Shown piece by piece: positions 1-6,993 of a stretch of DNA of 30,353 nt (within the stretch, counting starts at the first letter, position 1; every line of letters begins with the position of its first letter). The stretch covers positions 1-30,353 of the forward strand of contig JAFAAN010000103.1 of assembly GCA_023426545.1 (NCBI GenBank), given 5' to 3'. The notes beneath the pieces are model-generated. The model was not told the origin of the DNA. It did not search any database and was given only the letters and a program-made list of their open reading frames with translations. This DNA comes from Pseudomonadota bacterium. GTDB lineage: Bacteria; Myxococcota; Myxococcia; Myxococcales; Myxococcaceae. The position numbers and the translations under genes were made by a program.

Positions 1-23
1 GCCGCCTTGTAATGTGGAGGGGT

Positions 24-35
24 GGGGGGGGGGGG
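24..35. repeat. Run of 12 G
   Basis: An uninterrupted run of twelve G residues lies in a G-rich stretch just upstream of the decayed transposase. Such a run is prone to slippage in replication and sequencing. No reading frame that it would switch can be recognised, because the surrounding sequence is pseudogene. Confidence 0.9.
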
Positions 36-81
36 CGGCCCCGCTTCTGAAATCCGGTTGGCGTCCGGTAGATGTTGCTGA

Positions 82-480
82 CGAGCTTGGGGGACGCGCG
101 GGGCCGTGTCCCAATGGAGCAAGGCGCTTCGCGAAGGAGGCCCCCGGGCGTTCCTGCACAGGCCGCATAAAGGGCGGTCCTCATTCCTGAAGCCGGCCCA
201 GTGGAGGCAGTTGGCGCGAGCCTTGAGGCCGGTGCAGTGAAGGCCGGGTTTCCTCCCGAGCGGTGGACCTTGCCAAGGGTGGCCCAGTTCAGTCAGCGCA
301 CCTGGGGTAGCGAATACCACCCGGCTTCTCTCAGTCAGCCCCTGCACCACCTGGGATTTTCTGCCCATCTGCCTCGCACCCAGGCTCGAGAACGAGATGA
401 TGCCCACATGGAGGCTTGGCTGAAGAGGACGATTGCCTTCCTGGATGAGACAGGCAGTACGTTTCGGGGCCACCTTGGTC
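82..480 (+). pseudogene. IS630-family transposase, 5' half (decayed)
   Basis: Reading across frames gives the N-terminal part of an IS630/Tc1-mariner-type transposase. One frame (about 82-225) reads RGAVSQWSKALREGG and then PAQWRQLARAL, a helix-turn-helix and linker. After a frame change near 215-225 the next frame reads GFPPERWTLPRVAQF and LGFSAHLP, the winged-helix part. A short piece reading IAFLDETGSTFR resembles the first catalytic Asp region of the DDE domain. The copy has at least one, probably two, frameshifts and an internal deletion between the winged helix and the DDE piece. Similarity stops near base 480, so the rest of the catalytic domain is missing. It cannot encode an active transposase. 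The missing C-terminal half matches in kind the fragment at 3012-3248 on the other strand. Family assignment is from motif reading. Confidence 0.7.
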
Positions 481-1111
481 GTGATGACGAGACATATAAG
501 AGGGATGGGTTCGACAAAGTCCATGAGCTGTTCTGGCTGAATGTCCTCGGCCCCAAGCCCGTGGAGGGCGTAGGTCGTGAGCGGATGCGCTCGACGCCTA
601 CCCTGCGGCCGGACCTCGACTTCGACACGCTGCTGCGCACGCTGAGTGAGCGCAGTGCTGCACGCGTACCCGTCGAGCCGCGCTTCCATCCGGACGTAGC
701 GCCGCTCCTGGCTCGGCTTCCGGATGAGTTCGCCATCAGCGAGCGGCAGCGGAAGATTGCCGAACTCAACGCTTTCCGACCGCCCGAGCCGGAGGAGTGG
801 CTCCCTGTCGCCCATCCCTCGGACGTGGCGGATCCGGGGCGCGACCTCGAATCCTACTGGGGGACGTGCTGGTGCGGCGGTTGGGCGGGACGTGGGGGCT
901 GCGGCAGAAGATGGAGGAGTCCCAGGTGCGCATTGGAAAGCGCGTCTGGCTGCCCTTCCTCCGCGCCCGCCGGTACATGCAGTCCCGCCAGTCACCGCTG
1001 GAGTACTCGCTCACGCGGTTCTTCCATGAGGCGGAGCGGTACCGGCCCTGGCGGGGGAGCCGTCGAGCCTGTTGGGGCGGGAGGTGGCGGGGATTGCTGC
1101 GTTGTCGATAG
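481..1111 (+). pseudogene. Unrecognised gene remnant with a frameshift
   Basis: From 481 to about 860 one frame carries a coherent protein-like sequence (HELFWLNVLGPKPVEG, later LARLPDEFAISERQRK). From about 860 the coherent reading moves to another frame (GDVLVRRLGGTWGLRQK, then LPFLRARRYMQ and YSLTRFFHEAERYRP) and ends at the TAG near 1109. Both halves have normal myxobacterial codon use, so this looks like one gene with a single frameshift near 860 whose 5' end has been replaced by the transposase fragment. The part reading LVRRLGGTW resembles a motif in small alpha/beta proteins of toxin-immunity neighbourhoods, but I cannot name the family. A sequencing error at 860 is an alternative for the frameshift. 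Confidence 0.5.
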
Positions 1112-1251
1112 TTGATGTGGGGCTCGTAGCAAAAACGAGCGCCGCCAGAAGGTACTGGTAGCGCTCGGAAGGGCGAGCCTCACTCATCGTTGGTCGGATG
1201 TATCATCGACGAGCGGAAGATGAGTCGCAACATTCTTGGTGATGGCGGAGT

Positions 1252-1998
1252 TTAGTACATCTTCAGGTCGTACATAGGGGTGGGATGCCAGTCGCTCCCG
1301 GCGGGCACGCCGCGCATGTCTGTCACTTTGATTGCGTAGACGTTGTTTGCCTGGGCGTTGGCCGAGGCTCGGTACTTGTCACACGTCGAGATGGGCTGAC
1401 TACAAATGCGGCTCTGGGTGCTGCCGAGCAGCGCCCCTAGCGTGCGGGTGGCATAGTTGTACGCGTAGATGTCAATCCGCATTGTGGGGCTGTTGCGTAG
1501 ATTGTAGGTCTCCACGGTCAGCAACTGAGCGGCCGGCACGAATACGATGACCCAGTCGACGTCGCCTTGGCGGTGGAACGAGTGATTGAGTTGGGGCGAG
1601 CCGGGGTATGACGATGCGGTGAGATGCGTGTTGTCGCTCTCGTAGGTGTCCGCCGGAGCCAGCAGGCAATTGGCTGGGGGGCTGAACCCGTTGTCGATGC
1701 AGACATTGCCCACGCAGTTGCAGCCGGAGATGCAGTCCGCGCCGGTATTACACGCGCGCACAGGCGCCACGTCGCAGTAGTTCGGGTCGCCGAGAGGGGG
1801 ACCGAAGGCATCCGGCGTACAGTAGCCAGCCTCGCACGTGCATCCGGACCTGCAGTTCAAGTCGTTCACACAGGAGCGGGTCAACAGTCCGGACTCCTGG
1901 GGCATCAACTCGGGAGGGGCCATCACTTCATCCTGTGTCACGTTGCCGCAGCCCACTGCGGCCAGCAGCAGCGCTGCTGCACTCCAATGCATTTTCAT
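1252..1998 (-). CDS. Cys-rich lipoprotein with PPC-like C-terminal domain
   Basis: The 248-residue product starts with a lipoprotein signal peptide (MKMHWSAAALLLAAVGC; lipobox ending at Cys17), so it is probably anchored in the outer membrane. Residues about 43-105 contain two copies of a Cys-rich unit (CRSGCTCEAGYC and CISGCNCVGNVC), a repeat common in myxobacterial surface lipoproteins. The region from about residue 115 to the end (DTYESDNT, GDVDWVIVFVPA, YAIKVTDMRG) resembles the beta-sandwich of bacterial pre-peptidase C-terminal (PPC) domains, which binds or presents extracellular partners. No catalytic motif is visible. The start at 1998 has no strong Shine-Dalgarno, and Met3 (1992) is an alternative. 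The gene is transcribed away from the sigma-54 gene at 2457. Function beyond a surface protein is unknown. Confidence 0.85.
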   Translation of the reverse strand: MKMHWSAAALLLAAVGCGNVTQDEVMAPPELMPQESGLLTRSCVNDLNCRSGCTCEAGYCTPDAFGPPLGDPNYCDVAPVRACNTGADCISGCNCVGNVCIDNGFSPPANCLLAPADTYESDNTHLTASSYPGSPQLNHSFHRQGDVDWVIVFVPAAQLLTVETYNLRNSPTMRIDIYAYNYATRTLGALLGSTQSRICSQPISTCDKYRASANAQANNVYAIKVTDMRGVPAGSDWHPTPMYDLKMY

Positions 1999-2057
1999 TG
2001 CTGAGCATCCGCTGGGTGGGCCTCACGGGCGCTTTATTGCGCAATCAGAGAGTTCGC

Positions 2058-2072
2058 TTCACCCGAAGTGAA
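2058..2072. promoter_or_regulatory. Small inverted repeat upstream of the lipoprotein gene
   Basis: TTCAC and GTGAA arms flank a 5-base centre, about 60 bases upstream of the start at 1998. It could be an operator for the minus-strand gene. The arms are short, so chance is a real alternative. Confidence 0.25.
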
Positions 2073-2293
2073 TCGTGCATCAAGTGGGATGGTCTGGCAA
2101 TATGCACTTGGTTTGTTGGTCTGTAGGTCCTGATTTATTGGAAGCAGAAGCCTTTCGTGCTGGGAGAGTGGGCGGGGGAGGCCTTCGCGATGAAGGAGCG
2201 TGGCTGGGCCTGGTTCTCGAAGCTCCGGGGGCCCCATCTGCTCCCAGGGAGGTTCTTCGAGCCAATGCCCCCAAGGAGCCCGAGGGCCAGGAT

Positions 2294-2325
2294 TGACGCG
2301 TCACGGCCGAGTCGATGACGCGTCA
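2294..2325. promoter_or_regulatory. Paired palindromic sites, probable enhancer-binding sites
   Basis: Two exact copies of the 10-base palindrome TGACGCGTCA lie at 2294-2303 and 2316-2325, 22 bp apart start to start, so on the same face of the helix. They end 75 bp upstream of the -24 element of a sigma-54 type promoter at 2400. That is the usual position for binding sites of a sigma-54 enhancer-binding protein. A near-copy of the arrangement is at 22509-22539. The cognate activator is unknown. Confidence 0.7.
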
Positions 2326-2399
2326 GTGAGAGCGGCCTGGCCGACGGCGGTGGCGATTCCTCCTCGCGGTCGTCCGTCCCCTGCCTGTGCTCGAGAGGG

Positions 2400-2415
2400 T
2401 GGCATACGAAGTGCA
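2400..2415 (+). promoter_or_regulatory. Sigma-54 (-24/-12) promoter
   Basis: The sequence TGGCATACGAAGTGCA has the invariant GG and GC dinucleotides at the correct spacing and keeps TGGCA and TGCA of the consensus. Transcription should begin near 2426, about 30 bases upstream of the start codon at 2457. The paired palindromes at 2294-2325 lie at enhancer distance. Confidence 0.65.
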
Positions 2416-2456
2416 GTGGGGCCGGCCGTCCAACGACTCCACCAAGGATGGCCATC

Positions 2457-3005
2457 ATGAGCGACACTTCAGGCGGGCTGCGGTCGCAGTTCGGCGTCAA
2501 GGAACACTCCAACACCCTGACCTTCCGCGGGATGACGGATGCGGACTTCTCACTGCAATCCTATTCCATCACCTCCGGACAGCCGTTCGATGGGGTCCGC
2601 TCACAGGGTGGAGCGACCATCAGCGTCTTGGCGGGGCGAAAGCACAGCAAGCCCGTGGGGGACTGGTACAACGCGCAACCGGCGGGAGCGAAGCTCCACA
2701 CCCATACGGAGCTGAACGCCCCCGACGAGCTGAACTTCGCCATCCGGGGCACCTTGACGCTGGATGACGGCAACGGCCCCATCGTCTGCCAGGACGTCGT
2801 CATCGCCCAGGGCTGCTGGGGGTCGGTCAACTACTGGTGGTTCACCGCGCCGGGCATGGTCTATTCCGACGAGGACGTGCGGAACGCCGGGCAGGCGGGG
2901 ACCTTGCAGTGCAGTCAGCGCGGGCGGCCCATCCGGCTCCACTTCATCACCGAGAGCGTCGACAATCCCAACTGCGACACAATCATTGTCAAGGTGACCT
3001 ACTAA
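2457..3005 (+). CDS. Unrecognised 182-residue protein under sigma-54 control
   Basis: I do not recognise this family. The product is soluble-looking, without a signal peptide or membrane segment, and rich in beta-prone stretches (SGQPFDGVRSQGGATISV, KLHTHTELNAPDEL, GCWGSVNYWW). A beta-sandwich of the kind found in spore or capsule proteins is possible but not shown. Three Cys are present (in VCQD, GCWG and NCDT) plus one in LQCS. I chose the ATG at 2457 because AAGGA (2444-2448) lies 8 bases before it; the in-frame ATG at 2448 overlaps that Shine-Dalgarno and is less likely. A sigma-54 promoter and paired palindromes lie just upstream, so expression is probably signal- or development-dependent. 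The stop is only 6 bases before the edge of the transposase fragment at 3012. Confidence 0.8.
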   Translation: MSDTSGGLRSQFGVKEHSNTLTFRGMTDADFSLQSYSITSGQPFDGVRSQGGATISVLAGRKHSKPVGDWYNAQPAGAKLHTHTELNAPDELNFAIRGTLTLDDGNGPIVCQDVVIAQGCWGSVNYWWFTAPGMVYSDEDVRNAGQAGTLQCSQRGRPIRLHFITESVDNPNCDTIIVKVTY

Positions 3006-3011
3006 TGAGCT

Positions 3012-3248
3012 TCAGCCTGTTGAGTTGAGAGAAAGGCCTGCATGAGCGAAGTAGGTGCGCAGGGTGGAGGGGCGATGCTGGAGTCGCCGAAACTCCCTGC
3101 GCGCCTGTCGGCGCAGCTCCTCGATGGTATTGAGGTCGGGGCTGTAGGCGGGCAGGAGGTACGCGCGGAACGCCCGTGGATGCCGCTTCAAGAAGCGTTG
3201 CAGGTCCGCTGCTGGGTGGGCTTGCAGCCTATCCCACACCAGCCACGT
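3012..3248 (-). pseudogene. IS630-family transposase, 3' half
   Basis: The frame reads LVWDRLQAHPAADLQRFL, then LLPAYSPDLNTIEELRRQ, ending with a TGA at 3012. This is the C-terminal half of an IS630-type DDE transposase: the second catalytic Asp in the VWD segment and the final Glu in the LNxIEE segment are both present. The N-terminal half is absent. The reading is fused in frame, at about base 3248, to a truncated M14 carboxypeptidase gene, so the open frame 3012-3494 is a chimera without likely function. With the fragment at 82-480 it accounts for most of one transposase, but the two pieces have opposite orientation. Confidence 0.75.
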
Positions 3249-3494
3249 AGCGTGGATGTTGGTCTCCACCATCACCACGACCTTCTTCTGCTTGCGCGCC
3301 TGCTCGGGCGTGAAGCAGCCGCGGTCGCTGACGACGAGCGCCACCAAGGGGAGTCCCTCGCCGCTCCGGCCGAAGTCCACCCGGCGGGCCCGCTTCGTGC
3401 GCTGACAGAGCGCATCGACGAAGGCCAGCACGTCGGAGTGAAGGGACGTTTGCGTGTAGTTCGACGCTTCAGCGCGGGTCAGCATCGGGGGCAT
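3249..3494 (-). pseudogene. M14 zinc carboxypeptidase, N-terminal fragment
   Basis: Residues 4-82 of the open frame (MLTRAEASNY, then VDFGRSGEGLPLVALVVS and VVVMVETNIHA) match the start of M14-family metallocarboxypeptidases. In intact members the segment continues as HAGE, where His and Glu bind the catalytic zinc. Here the sequence leaves the family immediately after His-Ala and continues as transposase, so the Glu ligand and the whole catalytic domain are lost. The original start is probably the ATG at 3485 or 3494. No other part of the gene is visible in the window, so it was disrupted by insertion followed by deletion or rearrangement. Confidence 0.7.
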
Positions 3495-3623
3495 GCACGC
3501 GCATCCGAGCGCTCCCGCCCAGGCACGTTAAGTGCCGGCGCGTTGGGGGAAGAAGTGAGCCCGGGCAGGGTGTCCTCCTGCGTACCCGGAGTCACGAGCC
3601 AGCGGGGGAGCGCTCCGCAAAAG

Positions 3624-3655
3624 CGAGGCCCGGTGAGCCGAACTCCCGGGCCTCG
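3624..3655 (-). terminator. 10-bp perfect hairpin, possible terminator
   Basis: CGAGGCCCGG (3624-3633) and CCGGGCCTCG (3646-3655) form a perfect 10-bp stem with a 12-base loop. On the minus strand the stem is followed by CTTTTG, a short T run, so it could terminate minus-strand transcription or act as an attenuator ahead of the broken M14 gene. It may instead insulate the gene at 3750 from upstream readthrough. Confidence 0.45.
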
Positions 3656-3749
3656 GCCCCTGCACTGTGTACGTTCGTGGGGGGGAGCCCCATGCATGAC
3701 GTCAGCACAGCGCCGCGCCCGGAAGGTTCCGCGGAAGGAGGCACGAGTC

Positions 3750-4331
3750 ATGACGGAGCAAGAGGCCTACGTGAAGCAGATGGATGCGGAGAAGCGGCGG
3801 CTCGACGCTCGCATCGCCGAGACCGAGGCGCAGGATGACGTCCGCCAGGCGGATACCGAGCTCAAGGACCTGTCGCGCGTCCGGCGCGTCTTCGACACGT
3901 TCCGGCAGAAGCTGGACGCGTTGAGCAAGCAGCAGACCCAGAACTTCGACCAGGGCAAGGCCGAGCTTCGGAAGTCCTATGACGACCTCAACCAGGCCGT
4001 CATCGACATGGATGCGAGAGTGGCGCTCATCCGGGCGGGTTACGAGCGCAAGCGGGAGGCGGAGCTTCGGGCGCTCGGCGCGCAGGTGGACGGATGGGCG
4101 GCGTCTGTCGCGCAGTCACGCGCCGAGGACTCGCGGCTCACGCGCCAGGAGGTCGAGTTCATTCGGCGTTCGCTCCATGACACGCAGTCCGCGCTCCAGC
4201 GGTTGATGAGCAGTCACGGCGACAACTGGTCCAGGCTGAAGAAGGACTACGAGAATTCCTGGCGCGAGCTCCAGGAGCGCTCCGAGAAGATTCGCGCGGG
4301 CCACGTGGGCCAGCCCTCCGCCCATACCTGA
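3750..4331 (+). CDS. Coiled-coil protein of unknown function
   Basis: The 193-residue product is almost entirely charged alpha helix with heptad-like spacing (MDAEKRRLDARIAETEAQ, ALSKQQTQNFDQGKAEL, QVDGWAASVAQSRAED, RLKKDYENSWRELQERSEK). A continuous coiled coil probably covers residues 5-180. It has no signal peptide, membrane segment or catalytic motif, so it is probably cytoplasmic and oligomeric. The ATG at 3750 is preceded by GGAGG about 9 bases upstream. An open frame extends back to 3042 but lacks coiled-coil character and crosses the antisense of two pseudogenes, so the longer start is rejected. It ends 48 bases before the convergent J-domain gene. I do not recognise a named family. 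Confidence 0.8.
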   Translation: MTEQEAYVKQMDAEKRRLDARIAETEAQDDVRQADTELKDLSRVRRVFDTFRQKLDALSKQQTQNFDQGKAELRKSYDDLNQAVIDMDARVALIRAGYERKREAELRALGAQVDGWAASVAQSRAEDSRLTRQEVEFIRRSLHDTQSALQRLMSSHGDNWSRLKKDYENSWRELQERSEKIRAGHVGQPSAHT

Positions 4332-4379
4332 TGCCTGCCCGAGGCTGTCAGTGGCGCTGCAACGGATGTCTCCGGGACG

Positions 4380-5612
4380 CTAAGGCGCGCCTGTGGGCGG
4401 AGCCTTCTTGCGGACGAGTTCCCAGGCCTCGTTGAGCCTGCGCGTCTCCTCCAGGGCCAGGGCCTGCAGCTTGGGGCCAAGCTGCGCGACCTTGTCCGGG
4501 TGGTATTGCGCGACCAGCGTGAGGTAGGCCCGCCGCGCGTCCGCGAGTGGTGTCGTGGGCGTGATTCCCAGCACCTCCCAGGCCGTGGGCTCGGGCGCGC
4601 GCGGGGGGGCGGTGGGAGGCTCCGGTTCGGCTTCCGGCTCCGGCTCGGCCTCCTCGGCTTCGGGGGCTGTCTCTGCTTCGTCGTCGTCCTCCTCTACTTC
4701 CTCTTCCTCGTCGACGTCGGGCTCGGCGGGGGGAGGCGCCGGCCGGTCGAAACCCACGCCACAGGTGGAGCACAGCAGGCGCTCATGAAGCGTGCCTGAC
4801 GAGGAGGGAACGGCGCGGGTATCGAAGCAGTCACCACAGATGATGTGACGGCACCCCTCACAGCGCGCGGCGGAGGGCGCGTCTTCCAGGGGCTGGCCAC
4901 AGCGTGGGCAGTCGTCGGGCAGTGGCGCCTCTTCGCCGCAGCGCACGCAGTATGCCCAGGCCCGCTCCAGCGGGCGTTCGCACTCGGTGCACTCCAGGTT
5001 GCCGCCGCTGGTGGCTTCCCAGTGCTTCGCCTCGCCACACCAGGGGCAGAAGGGCATCAGCCAGGCCAGCTTGCCCAGGCAGTCGTCGGAATCACAGTCG
5101 AACTCGAGCCGGTAGCCCAGGGCAGTGGGCTCGGGCGCGTTCGCTTCGTCGAAGGATTCACCGCAGGCCCAGCACGCATTGAAGCGCGGGTGGGACGGGG
5201 CGTTGCAGGCGGTGCAGACGGGGTTGTCGTATTCGGCCTTCCACTCCACCTCTTCGCCGCAGCCGGGGCAGAAGCCCATGGCCTGGGTGACGGCTGGGTG
5301 CTCACAGGTGGCCCTTGCCGCGCGTGCGGCGCGCTCCCGCTGTCCTGGCGGGGCAGGGAAGGGCGGCTGGATGCCTCGCTCCTTCAAGTGCTCCCACCAG
5401 CAGGCCCGGCACACGCGCCCGCGAACCTTGCGGTGTGCGTGGCCGGGAGCCAGGGGGCGCTGCCGGAAGTCGCCGGCCTCCAGTACCTGCGTGCCCAGGC
5501 ACACTTGGCAGACCGTCTCACCGCACACCTCGCAGCTCCCGGCGAGCCGGCGGACGCCGAGCCCCAGGATTCCGGCTGTCAGCACCTCCCTGCAGCACGG
5601 GCAGGCTCGCAT
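4380..5612 (-). CDS. Multi zinc-ribbon protein with C-terminal J domain
   Basis: The 410-residue product has three parts. Residues 1 to about 290 carry a dozen CxxC pairs forming serial zinc ribbons (CPCC, CEVCGETVCQVC, CPGCGE, CWACGE, CPWCGE, CVRCGE, CPRCGQ, CEGC, CSTC). Residues about 292-340 are a very acidic, Pro/Glu-rich linker. Residues about 342-400 are a J domain with the HPD motif at 371-373 (AWEVLGITP, then YHPDK, then LNEAWELV). The HPD tripeptide stimulates the ATPase of a DnaK-type Hsp70, so the protein is probably a cochaperone that brings clients bound by the zinc ribbons to Hsp70. The J domain lies at the C terminus, unlike DnaJ. The protein looks cytoplasmic. The ATG at 5612 starts directly in the first CPCC ribbon. 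Confidence 0.85.
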   Translation of the reverse strand: MRACPCCREVLTAGILGLGVRRLAGSCEVCGETVCQVCLGTQVLEAGDFRQRPLAPGHAHRKVRGRVCRACWWEHLKERGIQPPFPAPPGQRERAARAARATCEHPAVTQAMGFCPGCGEEVEWKAEYDNPVCTACNAPSHPRFNACWACGESFDEANAPEPTALGYRLEFDCDSDDCLGKLAWLMPFCPWCGEAKHWEATSGGNLECTECERPLERAWAYCVRCGEEAPLPDDCPRCGQPLEDAPSAARCEGCRHIICGDCFDTRAVPSSSGTLHERLLCSTCGVGFDRPAPPPAEPDVDEEEEVEEDDDEAETAPEAEEAEPEPEAEPEPPTAPPRAPEPTAWEVLGITPTTPLADARRAYLTLVAQYHPDKVAQLGPKLQALALEETRRLNEAWELVRKKAPPTGAP

Positions 5613-5914
5613 GGACTCCTCTCGCTGGCTGGCCGGGCCTCACGGGCCGTCGGTGCCGGGTGTGGGCCCCCTCGTGCGGGAGCCGCTGAATCTCCGGCTC
5701 CACGCATGCCCGAATCGGCCTGCCAGGTCCAGCGCGCATACCGCGACCTGCGGACTCCTTGGGTGAATCATCGACGCTAGGCGCAACCCGGGGTGGCGGA
5801 CAAGGTACCGGGTTCGGTTTTCGAGACCGCGTGGCGGCACTTAATCCGGGCTATATCCAGGGCGCGGGAGGTTTCAGACGAAACCCCTGCGCCCTCTACA
5901 CCAGGAAGAATCTC
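5613..5914. other. Divergent intergenic region
   Basis: These 302 bases separate the start of the J-domain gene (leftward) from that of the DUF808 gene (rightward) and must contain both promoters. I found no convincing -24/-12 element or strong inverted repeat. A weak AT-richer patch (TTAATCCGGGCTATATC, 5851-5867) could hold a -10 element for the rightward gene. No RNA gene is apparent. Confidence 0.4.
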
Positions 5915-6877
5915 GTGGCTGGAAGCAGTCTCCTGACTCTGATTGATGACATCGCAGGCTTATTGGATGACATCGCGGCGATGACCAAGGTCGCGACCCG
6001 GAAGACCGCGGGCGTGCTCGGGGACGACCTCGCGCTCAACGCCCAGCAGGTCACCGGCGTCAGGGCCGATCGCGAGCTGCCCGTCGTCTGGGCGGTCGCG
6101 AAGGGCTCGCTGATCAACAAGGCCATCCTGGTTCCCGCCGCCCTGGCCATCAGCGCGCTGGCGCCCTGGGCCATCACCCCGTTGTTGATGCTAGGGGGCG
6201 CATTCCTCTGCTTCGAGGGCTTCGAGAAGCTGGCGCACAAACTCCTGCACAGCACGGAGGAGAAGGAGGCCCACAAGCAGGAGCGCATCAAGGCGATCGC
6301 CGACCCCACGGTTGATCTGGTGTCCGTGGAGAAGGGCAAGATTCGCGGTGCCATCCGCACCGACTTCATCCTGTCCGCCGAAATCGTCGTCATCTCGCTC
6401 GGCACCATCTCCGAGGCGAGCTTCGGGCTTCAGGTCGCCGTGCTGTGTGGCATCGCCCTCATCATGACGGTGGGCGTCTACGGTCTGGTCGCGGGCATCG
6501 TGAAGCTCGATGACGCGGGGGGCTACCTGCTGCAGCAGACTGGCCCCGGCGCCTTCGAGAGCTTCCAGCGCAGCCTGGGCCGGGGAATCCTCGCCGCGGC
6601 GCCCTACCTCATGAAGGGGCTGGCCATCGTGGGCACGGCCGCCATGTTCATGGTGGGCGGCGGCATCCTCACGCACGGCATTCCGGCGGTGCACCACTTC
6701 ATCGAGCAGGCTGGAGCGGCCGTGGCGACAGTGCCGGGCGTGGGCGGCCTGCTGGCCTCGCTGGTGCCGACGCTCCTCAACGCCGTGGCCGGAATCCTCG
6801 CGGGTGGTTTCATCCTGCTGCTGGTGAGCGGCGCGACGCGGATCGTCCAGGCGGTGCGCGGCCCCCGGGAGGGCTGA
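5915..6877 (+). CDS. DUF808 / YedI-type inner-membrane protein
   Basis: The 320-residue product matches the DUF808 family, of which E. coli YedI is a member. The N terminus AGSSLLTLIDDIAGLLDD and the segments TAGVLGDDLALNAQQVTG and RELPVVWAVAKGSLINK are hallmarks, as is PWAITPLLMLGGAFLCFEG. Several hydrophobic helices follow (about residues 75-110, 150-200, 235-265 and 285-310). The family's function is not established; it is often described as a hypothetical transport or stress membrane protein. The GTG at 5915 is chosen because family members begin exactly there (Met-Ala-Gly-Ser-Ser) and AGGAAG lies just upstream. The open frame extends further 5' without family similarity. A strong terminator hairpin follows. 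Confidence 0.9.
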   Translation: MAGSSLLTLIDDIAGLLDDIAAMTKVATRKTAGVLGDDLALNAQQVTGVRADRELPVVWAVAKGSLINKAILVPAALAISALAPWAITPLLMLGGAFLCFEGFEKLAHKLLHSTEEKEAHKQERIKAIADPTVDLVSVEKGKIRGAIRTDFILSAEIVVISLGTISEASFGLQVAVLCGIALIMTVGVYGLVAGIVKLDDAGGYLLQQTGPGAFESFQRSLGRGILAAAPYLMKGLAIVGTAAMFMVGGGILTHGIPAVHHFIEQAGAAVATVPGVGGLLASLVPTLLNAVAGILAGGFILLLVSGATRIVQAVRGPREG

Positions 6878-6884
6878 TGCCCAC

Positions 6885-6921
6885 CCGCCTGCGTGCCCCG
6901 CGCTTCCGGGCACGCAGGCGG
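6885..6921 (+). terminator. 14-bp perfect hairpin terminator
   Basis: CCGCCTGCGTGCCC (6885-6898) pairs perfectly with 6908-6921 across a 9-base loop, starting 8 bases after the DUF808 stop. The next bases are TGTT, so there is little U tract. Its position between convergent genes suggests it works in both directions. Confidence 0.75.
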
Positions 6922-6993
6922 TGTTCGCCGCTCAGCCCGCATCCCTCACGTGCATGGGGGTGGGGATGCCCGAGTTGGCGCCCGGTGCCGCCG

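Noticed and set aside
3042..3749. A 236-residue upstream extension of the coiled-coil gene
   Set aside because: The extension is antisense to the transposase and M14 fragments and has no coiled-coil character. A good Shine-Dalgarno and ATG at 3750 mark the real start.
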